From contig NZ_FMHU01000002.1 of assembly GCF_900091415.1 (NCBI RefSeq), positions 186,001 to 250,000 of the forward strand: a stretch of 64,000 bases of DNA, read 5' to 3'. A program made the translations under genes and the position numbers. Origin of the DNA: Micromonospora inyonensis (GTDB lineage: Bacteria; Actinomycetota; Actinomycetes; Mycobacteriales; Micromonosporaceae). Of the stretch, positions 9,392 to 17,963 are shown one piece after another (the stretch's first letter is position 1; the number at the start of each line of letters is the position of its first letter). The notes beneath the pieces were generated by a model. It was given only the letters and a program-made list of their open reading frames with translations. It did no database searches and was not told where the DNA came from.

Positions 9392-9458
9392 ACCCGCTGA
9401 CCAGCCGGCACGCCCCCGACCGGGCGCGGACCGGCGCGCACGGAAAGGAGACGGCGGC

Positions 9459-9935
9459 GTGAGCATGCCGACCCAGGGGTACGACCCCACCTACCAGCCC
9501 ACGACGAGCCTGAACGGGCAAGCCCACCCGCACACCGCCGAGGAGGTCACCAACCGTTCTGTCGGCGACCTCATGCGGCAGGTCACCGCCGACCTCTCCA
9601 CGCTGATGCGGCAGGAGGTGGAACTGGCCAAGGCCGAGATCCGCGAGGAGGGGAAGAAGGCCGGCAAGGCCGCCGGACTCTTCGGCGGCGCCGGCTTCGG
9701 CGGCTACATGGTGGCGCTGTTCCTCTCGATCGCCCTCTGGGCCGGACTGTCGAACGTGATGGACGCCGGCTGGGCGGCACTGATCGTCGCCGTCCTCTGG
9801 GGCGTGGTCGCCGCCGTCCTCTACTCGATGGGCAAGAAGAACGCCGAGCGCGTACGAGGTCTGAAGCGCACCAACGACACCGTGCACCGGATCCCGGACG
9901 CGTTGAAGCCCCACCCGGAGGGAGTCACCCGATGA
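9459..9935 (+). CDS. Phage holin family / Holin-X-like membrane protein
   Basis: This 158-aa protein has the family block SVGDLMRQVTADLSTLMRQEVELAKAEIREE followed by two predicted membrane helices (GGYMVALFLSIALWAGLS and WAALIVAVLWGVVAAVLY), the layout of the actinobacterial Putative Actinobacterial Holin-X family. Despite the name there is no evidence of phage lysis: no endolysin or phage gene is nearby, and the family is chromosomal and widespread. GTG at 9459 is chosen because GGAAAGGAG ends 8 bp upstream. The gene overlaps the DUF3618 gene by 4 bp (ATGA), implying translational coupling. Confidence 0.85.
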   Translation: MSMPTQGYDPTYQPTTSLNGQAHPHTAEEVTNRSVGDLMRQVTADLSTLMRQEVELAKAEIREEGKKAGKAAGLFGGAGFGGYMVALFLSIALWAGLSNVMDAGWAALIVAVLWGVVAAVLYSMGKKNAERVRGLKRTNDTVHRIPDALKPHPEGVTR

Positions 9936-10582
9936 GCACCGACCCCGACCAGATCCGCCGTGAGATCGAAGCCACCCGCAACAACCTGAGCTCCGATGTG
10001 GACGCCCTGGCGTACAAGGTCAGCCCGAGCCGCATCGTCGACGACCGCAAGCAGCAGGCACGTAACGCCCTGCAGAATGTGAGGGACAAGGTGATGGGAA
10101 CCGCGTCGGACCTCGGCCACGCCGGCGGGCACGCCGCCCACTCGGTCACCGATCGTGCCTCCTCGGCGGCGTCCAACGTCGGCCACGCGGCGCAGTCGGC
10201 CGCCTCGTCGGTGGGGGACGCGGCACAGCGGGCCCCGCAGACCCTGCGCCGCAAGTCCCAGGGGAACCCGCTCGCCGCCGGCCTGATCGCTTTCGGGGTG
10301 GGCTGGCTGGCCTCGTCGCTGCTGCCCGCCACCGACCGGGAGCAGCGGGCCGCCACCCAGGTGAAGGAGAAGGCGCGCGAGCACTCGCACGTGGTCACCG
10401 AGAAGCTGGGTGAGGTCGCCAGCGAGATGAAGGAGCAGCTCCGCGAGCCGGCGCAGCACGCCACCGAGTCGGTGAAGTCGACCGCCCAGGAGGCCGTGCA
10501 GACGGTGAAGGACGACTCCCGGTCCGCCGCTCACGACGTACGGGACCAGGCGCAGCACGCGCGCGAACAGGTCCGGCACTGA
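9932..10582 (+). CDS. DUF3618 domain-containing protein
   Basis: This 216-aa protein has the DUF3618 signature at its N-terminus (PDQIRREIEATRNNLSSDVDALAYKVSPSRIV). A long Ala/His/Ser-rich region (residues 60-105) follows, then a hydrophobic stretch (GLIAFGVGWLASSLLPA) and a long coiled-coil-like C-terminus rich in Glu, Lys, Gln and Ala. Function is unknown. It is the last gene of the three-gene operon (start overlaps the holin-X gene by ATGA) and is followed by a strong hairpin. The whole operon may build a peripheral membrane structure, which is only an inference from architecture. Confidence 0.85.
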   Translation: MSTDPDQIRREIEATRNNLSSDVDALAYKVSPSRIVDDRKQQARNALQNVRDKVMGTASDLGHAGGHAAHSVTDRASSAASNVGHAAQSAASSVGDAAQRAPQTLRRKSQGNPLAAGLIAFGVGWLASSLLPATDREQRAATQVKEKAREHSHVVTEKLGEVASEMKEQLREPAQHATESVKSTAQEAVQTVKDDSRSAAHDVRDQAQHAREQVRH

Positions 10583-10605
10583 CCAGCCGTCCGGACCCGT
10601 ACGCG

Positions 10606-10656
10606 GCGGCTCGCGGCCATCCCCGGCACCAACTGCCGGAGGTGGCCGCGAGCCGC
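10606..10656 (+). terminator. Strong hairpin after the DUF3618 operon
   Basis: A perfect 14-bp stem (10606-10619 with 10643-10656) contains a nested CCGGCA/TGCCGG stem. It lies 23 bp past the DUF3618 stop and has no T-tract. Confidence 0.7.
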
Positions 10657-10681
10657 TGTGTGCACCCCCTGCGCCTGCCGT

Positions 10682-10729
10682 GATTCCTGGACGGTTCTCG
10701 TTCCCCGAGAACGGAAACCGTCCAGGATC
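10682..10729 (-). terminator. Inverted repeat between convergent operons
   Basis: The arms at 10682-10696 and 10716-10729 match over 14 bp with one extra T. The repeat is 10 bp beyond the 3' end of the minus-strand glycosyltransferase gene and probably terminates it. The loop contains a second overlapping stem (TTCTCG/CGAGAA). Confidence 0.6.
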
Positions 10730-10738
10730 GACGTCGGG

Positions 10739-11761
10739 TCAGGGGCGCCGGGGGGAACGGAGCTCGCGCGGGGAGTGGGCGGCGTGACGGATCCGGGTGC
10801 CGGCGTAGCGGACACCACCGAAGAACACCCGCTGCCCCAGCGCCAGCCAGGAGCAGATGGCCCGTTCGAGCACCCAGAGCGGGGCGGTCAGAGCGGCTCC
10901 CGCCGGGAAGACCCGGGTGCCACCGGCCCGACGCCGTCCCGCCTCGGCCAGCGCCACCGTGGCCGCCACCGCGCCGAGGACCGGGCCGGGGCGACGCGCG
11001 ACGACGGCCGCGCCGAGGGCCGGCAGCACCGCGAGGAAGACCGCCAGCCGCACCGGCTGGGCCAGGTCGTCGTACGCCTGCCGCACCCGTTGCCCGAGGA
11101 AGTGCCGCGCGGCCGGGGGCAGCCGGCGGACGTAGAGGCCGGCCGGTGCCGCCTCGGTGCCGCCGTACGCCCGCACGGTGCGGATCAGCTCCAGGTTCTC
11201 GAAGAGGACGTCCGGGTCGTAACCGCCCATGGCGACGAACGTGCTCCGCCGCACGGCCAGGGTTCCCGGGTAGTCCGCGCCGAGCGCCCGATTGAGCAGG
11301 ATCCGACCGGTGTCCCAGTACGCGTGCCAGGGCATCGGGTCGAAGTAGTTCTGCGGACGGACCAGGTCCGCCCGGCCCAGCAGCCGGTGCACGGCACGCA
11401 GTCCCGCCTCGTCGTAGCGGACGTCGTCGTCGGCGATCACCACGTGCTCGTGCCCGGCCAGGCGTACGCCGGTGAGCACCCCGGTCACCTTCCCGTTCGC
11501 GCCGCGCAGCGCCGGATCGGGCGGGACGTGCCGCACCAGGTCGCGCCAGACGGCGGCGTGCCGGGCGAAGACCTCCGGCGGGGAACCGTCGACGACGGTC
11601 ACCTCGACCCGCGTGGCGAGCTGCCGCAGGTACCCGGTGAGGTCGGCCAGCCCGGTGTCGTCGGACCAGCGCAGCGGCAGCACGTACGACAGGGCCAGCC
11701 GGCTCGCGGCGGGGGCGGACCGGGCCGCCGGGTGCCGGACCGGGCGGAGCGGGGTGCTCAC
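10739..11761 (-). CDS. Family 2-type glycosyltransferase
   Basis: This 340-aa protein probably transfers a sugar from a nucleotide donor. The catalytic metal-binding motif is IADDDVRYD near residue 110, in the position of the GT-A DXD. The N-terminal block LALSYVLPLRWSDD and VTVVDGSPP are typical of GT2 folds, and MGGYDPDVLFENLELIR resembles the acceptor/acid-base region. Two or more hydrophobic stretches near 245-285 suggest membrane association. GTG at 11761 overlaps the stop of the upstream methyltransferase by 4 bp (GTGA), so the two form an operon. Donor and acceptor are unknown. Confidence 0.8.
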   Translation of the reverse strand: MSTPLRPVRHPAARSAPAASRLALSYVLPLRWSDDTGLADLTGYLRQLATRVEVTVVDGSPPEVFARHAAVWRDLVRHVPPDPALRGANGKVTGVLTGVRLAGHEHVVIADDDVRYDEAGLRAVHRLLGRADLVRPQNYFDPMPWHAYWDTGRILLNRALGADYPGTLAVRRSTFVAMGGYDPDVLFENLELIRTVRAYGGTEAAPAGLYVRRLPPAARHFLGQRVRQAYDDLAQPVRLAVFLAVLPALGAAVVARRPGPVLGAVAATVALAEAGRRRAGGTRVFPAGAALTAPLWVLERAICSWLALGQRVFFGGVRYAGTRIRHAAHSPRELRSPRRP

Positions 11762-12492
11762 GACTCCTCCCGCCGGTAGACCGAGACGTGCTGGCGGCTC
11801 TCGTCGGTGAACGGCCGGGCGGTCCAGTCCGTCCAGCGGTGCTCCCGGCGCAGGCCGGCCAGTTGGGCCATCAGGTCCAGTTCCGCCGGCCAGGCATAGC
11901 GGTGGTTGGCCGGCAGCAGGCGGACGCCGGAGCCGGTGATCCGCAGCTTGGTCGTGGTCATCCGCTGTTCCGCCGGGTGCAGCACGGCCGCTTCCAGCAG
12001 CACCTCGTCCTCGGCCACCCGGACCGGCCGCAGGGCCGTGCCGGCCCGGAACGCGCCCGGGTCGGGCACCCAGGTCTCGACCACGAACCGTCCGCCGGGG
12101 CGCAGGTGCGCGGCGGCGTTGCGGAAACAGGCGACCTGGGCGGCCTGGTCGGGCAGCGCGAAGATCGTGTTGAAGGCGAGCAGCACCAGCGCGAACTCAC
12201 CCGGCGCCCGGACCGAGGAGAAGTCCCCGACGGTCACCGTGATCCGGTCGCCGCCGGGCTTGGCACGCAGGCCGGCGACCATCGCCGGGGATCCCTCGAC
12301 ACCCGCCACGCTCAGCCCCCGCTGCACCAGGGGGAGCGCGAGCCGCCCGGTGCCGATGCCGAACTCGCAGACCGGGCCGCCCTCGGCGAGCCCGACCAGC
12401 CGGTCCACCGCGTCGTCGGCGGTGAGGTGGGCGTACGCCTCGTCGTAGACGTCCGCGACGCGCCGACCGTACTCGCTGGCGTCGAAGGACAA
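11758..12492 (-). CDS. Class I SAM-dependent methyltransferase
   Basis: This 244-aa protein carries the SAM-binding motif I VCEFGIGTGRLALPLVQRG, an acidic residue at the end of strand 2 (VAGVEGSP), and motif LVLLAFNTIFAL, typical of small-molecule methyltransferases. A TTG start at 12492 is chosen because GAGGAG lies about 7 bp upstream and the protein then begins SFDASEYGRRVADVYDEAY, the usual start of this subfamily; the frame continues upstream, but without family support. It is the first gene of a two-gene operon with the glycosyltransferase, suggesting modification of a common glycan or lipid. The substrate is unknown. Confidence 0.83.
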   Translation of the reverse strand: MSFDASEYGRRVADVYDEAYAHLTADDAVDRLVGLAEGGPVCEFGIGTGRLALPLVQRGLSVAGVEGSPAMVAGLRAKPGGDRITVTVGDFSSVRAPGEFALVLLAFNTIFALPDQAAQVACFRNAAAHLRPGGRFVVETWVPDPGAFRAGTALRPVRVAEDEVLLEAAVLHPAEQRMTTTKLRITGSGVRLLPANHRYAWPAELDLMAQLAGLRREHRWTDWTARPFTDESRQHVSVYRREES

Positions 12493-12699
12493 CGGTGCTC
12501 CTCGCTGACGGGTCGGCCGGTCGGGTGCCGGGGTGGCGGCGCGTCCGGACGGCGGCGGGCGGTTGCCCCGGGCAGGTGCCCGCAATCCCGGTCACCAAAC
12601 GTGTCGCCGACGGGGACCGGAGCCGTTTCGACGCCACCTGACCGGGTAGCGCGGGGATACGGACGATCCATCCCTGGACGTCCGGTTGGAGGAGACGTG

Positions 12700-13350
12700 A
12701 TGACCAGCAACAGGACGAGGTGGACGCTGCTCGGCGCCGTCGTCGCCACCGGCGGGGCGGTCGGCGTCGGGCGTACGGTCGCCGCCCGGCGGCGCCGGCG
12801 GCAACCGGACACGGTCAACGGTTGGTACGTGGTGCGCCGGGGAGTCACGGTGGACCGGCCGGTCGAGGCCGTCGTGGGCTTCTGGACCGACCGGGAACGG
12901 CTCGACCGGGCCCTCGGCGAGTGGGCGACCCTGGAGCAGGCGGGGCCGAACCGGTGGCGGTGCGTGGCCCGCGACCCCTCCGGCGAGGGTGGGGTCGAGT
13001 GGCGGGCGGACGTGACCGTGGACGGGCCGGGACGGCTGTCCTGGGAGGTCATCGACGGCCGGGTGCCGCAGGAGGGGCACGTCGACCTGGTTCCCGCTCC
13101 CGGCGGCCGGGGCACCGAGATCCGGGCCGAGCTGTGGTACCGCTCCGGCGGCCCGCTGCGTCGGGCGCTGGGACTGGCCCGGGGGGACGATCCGGACCTG
13201 GGGCTGCGGACCACCCTGCGCCGGGTCAAGGCGCTGATCGAGTGCGGCCAGGTCATCGACACGTACCGCGACCCGTCGGGGCGGACCCCGGCGCAGGAGC
13301 GGGTGACCGACGTGGTCCGCGACAGGCTGACGGCGGGAGGACGGCCGTGA
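12700..13350 (+). CDS. SRPBCC (polyketide cyclase-like) family protein with N-terminal membrane anchor
   Basis: This 216-aa protein starts with a basic/hydrophobic segment (WTLLGAVVATGGAVGVGRTVAARRRRR), a likely membrane anchor or uncleaved signal. The START/SRPBCC fold follows: GVTVDRPVEAVVGFWTDRERLDR, then WRADVTVDGPGRLSWEVIDG. Such folds bind hydrophobic ligands, but no catalytic residues can be assigned. ATG at 12700 has GGAGGAG ending 5 bp upstream (a GTG one codon earlier is possible). Its stop overlaps the dehydrogenase start by 4 bp (GTGA), so they are co-translated. The pairing of a SRPBCC protein with this dehydrogenase type recurs in actinomycetes (general recollection). Confidence 0.82.
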   Translation: MTSNRTRWTLLGAVVATGGAVGVGRTVAARRRRRQPDTVNGWYVVRRGVTVDRPVEAVVGFWTDRERLDRALGEWATLEQAGPNRWRCVARDPSGEGGVEWRADVTVDGPGRLSWEVIDGRVPQEGHVDLVPAPGGRGTEIRAELWYRSGGPLRRALGLARGDDPDLGLRTTLRRVKALIECGQVIDTYRDPSGRTPAQERVTDVVRDRLTAGGRP

Positions 13351-14522
13351 AGGCACTCTGCTGGGAGGGCGTCGGCAAGCTGGCCGTACGCGACGTGCCG
13401 GAGCCGCGGATCCGGTCGGCCGGGGACATCGTCGTCAAGGTCCGGGCCAGCAGCGTCTGCGGCTCCGACCTGCACCTGATCAACGGCTACCTCCCGGCGA
13501 TGCGGGAGGGCGACGTCCTGGGCCACGAGTTCATGGGCGAGGTGGCGGAGACCGGCCCGGACGTCCGCCGGCTCCGCGTCGGCGACCGGGTGGTGGTCGG
13601 TTCCGTGGTCGCCTGTGGCGGCTGCTGGTACTGCCGTACCGAGCAGTACTCGCTCTGCGACAACTCGAACCCGCAGCCGGTCTTCACCGAGAAGCTCTGG
13701 GGACATTCCCCGGCGGGCATCATCGGGTACTCGCACGCGGCCGGCGGCTACTCCGGCAGCCACGCCGAGTACGTGCGGGTCCCGTTCGGCGACATCGGCG
13801 CGTTCAAGGTCCCGGACGGGGTGCCGGACGACTCGGTGGTCTTCGCCTCCGACGCGATGCCGACCGGCTGGATGGCCGCCGACTTCTGTCACCTCACCGG
13901 GGGTGAGGTGGTCGCCGTCTGGGGTGCGGGCGGGGTCGGGCAGATGGCCGCCCGCGCCGCGCAGCTGCTCGGGGCCGAACGGGTCATCATGGTCGACCGG
14001 CTGCCGGAGCGGCTCGCCACCGCCGCCGACCGGCTCGGTGTGGAGACGGTCAACTACGCCGAGACGGACGTGCTGGAGGCGCTGCGGGAGATGACCGCCG
14101 GCCGTGGCCCGGACGCCTGCATCGAGGCGGTCGGCATGGAGGCCCACGACGTCGGCCCGGGATACGCGTACGACAGGGCGAAGCAGACGGCCCGGTTGCA
14201 GACCGACCGGCCGGTCCCGGTCCGGCAGGCGATCATGGCCTGCCGCAAGGGCGGCACGGTGAGCATCGTCGGCGTCTACGGCGGGTTCGTGGACAAGTTC
14301 CCGCTCGGCGCGGCGATGAACAAGGCGCTGGTGCTGCGGATGGGGCAGATGCACGCCCAGCGTTACATCCCCATGCTGCTGGACCGGATCGCCGCCGGCG
14401 AGATGGACCCCGGCTACCTGGCCACCCATCCGATGCCGCTGGCCGACGGGGTGCGCGGCTACGAGATCTTCGAGAAGAAGCAGGAGGCCTGCCTACGTAC
14501 CGTGCTGCACCCGCAGGCCTGA
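13347..14522 (+). CDS. Zinc-dependent alcohol dehydrogenase (formaldehyde dehydrogenase-like MDR)
   Basis: This 391-aa medium-chain dehydrogenase probably oxidises an alcohol or aldehyde adduct with NAD. Catalytic zinc ligands are visible as SVCGSDLH (Cys) and GHEFMGE (His-Glu). The structural zinc loop ACGGCWYCRTEQYSLC has the four cysteines, and the Rossmann motif VWGAGGVGQMAA is near residue 190. The insert RLQTDRPVPVRQAIMACRKGG resembles glutathione-independent formaldehyde dehydrogenases. GTG at 13347 overlaps the SRPBCC gene by 4 bp. The exact substrate is unknown. Confidence 0.88.
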   Translation: MKALCWEGVGKLAVRDVPEPRIRSAGDIVVKVRASSVCGSDLHLINGYLPAMREGDVLGHEFMGEVAETGPDVRRLRVGDRVVVGSVVACGGCWYCRTEQYSLCDNSNPQPVFTEKLWGHSPAGIIGYSHAAGGYSGSHAEYVRVPFGDIGAFKVPDGVPDDSVVFASDAMPTGWMAADFCHLTGGEVVAVWGAGGVGQMAARAAQLLGAERVIMVDRLPERLATAADRLGVETVNYAETDVLEALREMTAGRGPDACIEAVGMEAHDVGPGYAYDRAKQTARLQTDRPVPVRQAIMACRKGGTVSIVGVYGGFVDKFPLGAAMNKALVLRMGQMHAQRYIPMLLDRIAAGEMDPGYLATHPMPLADGVRGYEIFEKKQEACLRTVLHPQA

Positions 14523-14734
14523 CCGTCCGGCACAGCTCCGCACGCTCCACCGTGGTCCGGCTCCTCGGGGTGTGGGCCAGCGGCTGCGGGTGTGGGCCAG
14601 CTCCGGTCTCGTCCGCTGGCTCCTCCCCGTGCGGCCGGATCCTGCTTGGCTGGGCAGACCGGCGGCGCGATCCGACGCGGGTGTCGGAGCCTGGCGCGGA
14701 CCGACGCCGAGCGCCGGTGACGGGAGGGAGCGGC
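14523..14734. other. Spacer with a short direct repeat
   Basis: This 212-bp gap contains two copies of GGGTGTGGGCCAGC (14568-14581 and 14588-14601), 20 bp apart. No promoter or hairpin stands out. Confidence 0.45.
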
Positions 14735-15082
14735 ATGAAGGACAACAGGTCACCCCGGTGGCGGGTGGACCGGCGACGCGACGGTCGGCGGCTCCCGGTA
14801 CCACCCCGGCTCTACACCGCGCATCTCGCCTTCGAGGCGGCGCACCTGACCGAGGCGCGTGAGCGGGCGGTGGAGTACGCCGAGGCGCTCAGCCTGCTCC
14901 GTCCCGAGATGGCGCTCGGTGGTGCGGCCTGCTCGCCGGCCAACGCCTGGCACCGGGCGGAGCCGCTGTTCTGCGGGGCGATCGGTCCGGACGGGGAGCG
15001 CTGCGCCGACGTGGTCGGTCATCCCGGCTTCCACCACGGTCCCGGTCTCGGCGGGCTCGGGTGGGGCGACGGTGACGGGTGA
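14735..15082 (+). CDS. Hypothetical protein with Cys/His-containing C-terminus
   Basis: This 115-aa protein is not recognised. The N-terminus is basic (PRWRVDRRRDGRRLPVP), the middle is helical with LYTAHLAFEAAHLTEARERAVEYAEALSLL, and the C-terminal third has Cys and His residues in CSPANAWHRAEPLFCGAIGPD, then CADVVGHPGFHHG, which could bind a metal. ATG at 14735 has GGGAGGGAG just upstream. It is convergent with the DUF397 gene, with a small hairpin between them. Confidence 0.65.
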   Translation: MKDNRSPRWRVDRRRDGRRLPVPPRLYTAHLAFEAAHLTEARERAVEYAEALSLLRPEMALGGAACSPANAWHRAEPLFCGAIGPDGERCADVVGHPGFHHGPGLGGLGWGDGDG

Positions 15083-15099
15083 CCGGGGCCGGACCGGGC

Positions 15100-15129
15100 C
15101 GACGTGGGGTCCCGTCGGATTCCACGTCG
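15100..15129. terminator. Short hairpin between convergent genes
   Basis: CGACGTGG at 15100-15107 pairs perfectly with CCACGTCG at 15122-15129, with a 14-nt loop. It sits between the 3' ends of the hypothetical gene and the DUF397 gene. Confidence 0.4.
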
Positions 15130-15163
15130 CCCGCCGTCGAGCGCCCGGTCGCGGGGGCAGGTC

Positions 15164-15382
15164 TCAGTCCAGGTCGAACTCGCCGTCCTGCGCGCCGGCG
15201 ACGAAGGCGTCCCACTCGGCCTGGGTGAAGACCAGGACCGGGCCGTCCGGCTCGGCCGAGTTGCGCATGCCGATCAGGTCGTCGACGAAGGCGACCTCGA
15301 CCGCGCTGTCGGAGGTGTCCCCCTCGGCGCGCTGCCAGACGGCCCGCGACAGGTCGAAATCGCCCTTGGGGTGCTGACCCAT
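15164..15382 (-). CDS. DUF397 domain protein (orphan)
   Basis: This 72-aa protein matches the DUF397 pattern: a Leu/Trp-rich start (GDFDLSRAVWQRAE), the core SAVEVAFVDDLIGMRNSAEPDGPVLVFTQAEWDAFVAGAQDGEFD. Family knowledge: DUF397 proteins normally sit next to an XRE/DUF5753 regulator (WhiJ-type clusters). Here no regulator is adjacent, unlike the second DUF397 gene at 58949. ATG at 15382 has GGAGGAAG upstream, which rules out the longer in-frame version. It is transcribed divergently from pepN. Confidence 0.85.
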   Translation of the reverse strand: MGQHPKGDFDLSRAVWQRAEGDTSDSAVEVAFVDDLIGMRNSAEPDGPVLVFTQAEWDAFVAGAQDGEFDLD

Positions 15383-15437
15383 TGTTGCTTCCTCCAGTGC
15401 CGGGAGTAATGGGAACGCTGTCGGTTCCCTCATCGGG

Positions 15438-15443
15438 CAGGAT
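15438..15443 (+). promoter_or_regulatory. -10-like element before pepN
   Basis: CAGGAT ends 6 bp before the ATG at 15450, the same geometry as the other probable leaderless genes in the window. No ribosome binding site is seen. Confidence 0.35.
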
Positions 15444-15449
15444 AAGCGG

Positions 15450-17963
15450 ATGCCGAGCCTGAGCCGTGTAGAGGCGACTGCGCGTGGCGCGTCGATTACC
15501 GTCGAGTCCTATCAGGTGGACCTTGACCTGACCGGCGACGGTGACCGCTTCCACTCACACGTCACCATCACCTTCCGGGCCACCCCCGGAGCGGGAACCT
15601 TCGTCGAGGTCAAACCCGCCCAGCTGGTCGGGGTCCGCCTCAACGACCGGGCCCTCGACCCGGGTCTGCTGGTCGACGACCGCCTGCCGCTGACCGGGCT
15701 GGCCGCGGTGAACACGCTGACCGTCGAGGCGGAGATGGCGTACTCGAACACCGGTGAGGGCATGCACCGGTTCGTCGACCCGGTCGACGGCGAGACCTAC
15801 CTCTACGCGATGTCCTTCCTGGACGACGTGCAGCGCATCTTCGCCGCCTTCGACCAGCCCGACCTGAAGGCGCCGGTGACCCTCTCGGTCACCGCCCCAC
15901 CGGAGTGGACGGTCGCCGCCAACGGGACGCTCGCCGCCACGCCCCGCCCCGGACGCTGGGAGTTCGCCCCGACCGCGCCGCTGGCCACCTACTTCTTCAG
16001 CCTGATCGCCGGGCCGTACCACGTCCGGCGGACCGAGCACGACGGCATCCCGCTCGGCCTGTACTGCCGGCGTTCCCTCGCCGCGCACCTCGACGCCGAC
16101 GTCGAGGAGATCTTCACCGTCACCCGGCAGTGCCTCGACCGTTTCCACCAGCTCTTCGCCGAGCGCTACCCGTTCGAGAAGTACGACCAGGCGTTCGTGC
16201 CGGAGTTCAACGCCGGTGCCATGGAGAACCCGGGCCTGGTCACCATCCGCGACGACTACGTCTTCCGGTCGGCGGTGACCGACTCGCAGCGCGAGCTGCG
16301 CGCCACCACGATCGCCCACGAGATGGCGCACATGTGGTTCGGTGACCTGGTCACCATGCGCTGGTGGGACGACCTGTGGCTGAACGAGTCCTTCGCCGAG
16401 TACCTCGGTGTCCGGGTGACCGCCGAGGCCACCCGCTTCGACCAGGCGTGGACGACCTTCGCGCTGCGGCGCAAGGCCTGGGGGTACGCCGCCGACCAGC
16501 GCCCCTCGACCCACCCGGTCGCCCCCGAGGAGGTCACCGACGCCGCCGAGGGCCTGCTCAACTTCGACGGCATCTCGTACGCCAAGGGCGCCAGCGTGCT
16601 GCGGCAGCTCGTCGCCTGGCTGGGCGACGAGGCGTTCCTCGCCGGCCTGAACGCGCACTTCGCCGCGCACCGGTTCGGCAACGCCACCCTCGCCGACCTG
16701 CTGGCCAGCCTGAGCGCCGCCAGTGGGCGGGACCTCGGCGGCTGGGCGGAGCGCTGGCTGCGCCGGCCGCAGGTGAACACCCTGCGGGCCGAGGTGGGCC
16801 TGGACGCCGACGGCCGGTACACCGAGGTGGCCATCTCGCAGACCGCCCCGGAGACCCACCCGGTGCTGCGTCCGCACCGGATCGCGGTCGGGCTCTACTC
16901 GGTCGACGGGACGGTGGAGCGACGGGAGGTCGACCTCGACCCGGCCACCGACGGCGGCCGTACCGTCCTACCCGAGCTGGCCGGTCGGCCGGCGGCCCGG
17001 CTGCTGCTGCCCAACGACGGTGACCTGACCTTCGCCAAGGTACGCCTCGACCCGGCCTCGGTGGACGCCGTACCGCTGGTGCTGCCGGGCCTGGCCGACC
17101 CGCTGGCGCGCGCGCTGCTCTGGGGCGAGGCGCTGCACGCGGCGACCGACGGGGAGCGGCCGGTGACCGACGTGGTGGCGCTGATCGCGGTGGCGCTCCC
17201 CGCCGAGACCGAGGTGATCATCGCCGAGGACGTGCTCGCCCTGAGCCGCCCGCTGATCGACCGCTACCTCGAACCGGGGGCGCGGGACGCGGCGCTGGCC
17301 GAGGTGGCCGGAGCCTGCCGACGACTGCTGGCCGCCGCGCCGGCCGGCGGGTCGCTCCAGCTGGCCGCGGCCCAGGGGCTGATCGCGGCCGGCACCGACA
17401 CCGCGCTGCTCGGCGGCTGGCTGGCCGGGACCGGGGTGCCCGAAGGGCTGACCGTCGACGCCGACCTGCGCTGGTCGCTGCTGCGCCGGCTGGTGGTGCT
17501 CGGTGCGGCAGGCGAGGCGGAGATCGCCGCCGAGGCGACCGCCGATCCGAGCGCGACCGGCGCGGTGGAGGCGGCCCGGTGCCGGGCGGCGCTGCCCGAC
17601 CCGGACGCCAAGCGCCGGGCCTGGGAGATCGTCACCCGGGACACCGGACTGTCGAACCGGCTGGTCGAGGCGGCTGCCGGGGGCTTCTGGCAGCCCGAAC
17701 AGGCCGAGGTGACCGGGCCGTACGTGGCGCGGTACTTCGCCGAGATGCCGGCGGCGGCGACGCTGCGTACCGCGTGGGTGGCCGAGCAGGTCGCGAAGCT
17801 GGCCTACCCCCGGTACGCCGTGGCAGCCTCGACCCGGGAGCTGGCCGCGGCGCTGCTGGCCCGGGAGGACCTCACCCCCGGTCTGCGCCGGGTGGTCACC
17901 GACGCCGACGACGACCTGCGGCGGGCCCTGGTCGCCCGGACCGCCCGCGCGGTGGCGGCGTGA
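15450..17963 (+). CDS. pepN: Aminopeptidase N (M1 family)
   Basis: This 837-aa zinc aminopeptidase removes N-terminal residues from peptides. It contains the M1 substrate motif GAMEN, the zinc site HEMAHMWFGDLVTMRWWDD (HExxH) and the third ligand Glu in NESFAEY 18 residues later. The C-terminal ERAP1-like helical domain is complete, and its length is typical of actinobacterial PepN. ATG at 15450 starts close to the conserved first beta strand (ITVESYQVDLDLTGD), and a -10-like hexamer is 6 bp upstream. Its stop overlaps the start of a small probably frameshifted gene (GTGA). Confidence 0.95.
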   Translation: MPSLSRVEATARGASITVESYQVDLDLTGDGDRFHSHVTITFRATPGAGTFVEVKPAQLVGVRLNDRALDPGLLVDDRLPLTGLAAVNTLTVEAEMAYSNTGEGMHRFVDPVDGETYLYAMSFLDDVQRIFAAFDQPDLKAPVTLSVTAPPEWTVAANGTLAATPRPGRWEFAPTAPLATYFFSLIAGPYHVRRTEHDGIPLGLYCRRSLAAHLDADVEEIFTVTRQCLDRFHQLFAERYPFEKYDQAFVPEFNAGAMENPGLVTIRDDYVFRSAVTDSQRELRATTIAHEMAHMWFGDLVTMRWWDDLWLNESFAEYLGVRVTAEATRFDQAWTTFALRRKAWGYAADQRPSTHPVAPEEVTDAAEGLLNFDGISYAKGASVLRQLVAWLGDEAFLAGLNAHFAAHRFGNATLADLLASLSAASGRDLGGWAERWLRRPQVNTLRAEVGLDADGRYTEVAISQTAPETHPVLRPHRIAVGLYSVDGTVERREVDLDPATDGGRTVLPELAGRPAARLLLPNDGDLTFAKVRLDPASVDAVPLVLPGLADPLARALLWGEALHAATDGERPVTDVVALIAVALPAETEVIIAEDVLALSRPLIDRYLEPGARDAALAEVAGACRRLLAAAPAGGSLQLAAAQGLIAAGTDTALLGGWLAGTGVPEGLTVDADLRWSLLRRLVVLGAAGEAEIAAEATADPSATGAVEAARCRAALPDPDAKRRAWEIVTRDTGLSNRLVEAAAGGFWQPEQAEVTGPYVARYFAEMPAAATLRTAWVAEQVAKLAYPRYAVAASTRELAAALLAREDLTPGLRRVVTDADDDLRRALVARTARAVAA

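Noticed and set aside
9459..9935. Prophage holin
   Set aside because: The family name includes holin, but no phage gene, endolysin or integrase is nearby, and the family is a normal actinobacterial membrane protein.
11788..12699. N-terminal extension of the SRPBCC gene by 304 codons
   Set aside because: The upstream frame is antisense to the methyltransferase; a strong ribosome binding site precedes the ATG at 12700.
12312..14429. A 705-codon minus-strand frame
   Set aside because: It overlaps three well-supported genes (methyltransferase, SRPBCC, dehydrogenase) in other frames and shows no recognisable domain.
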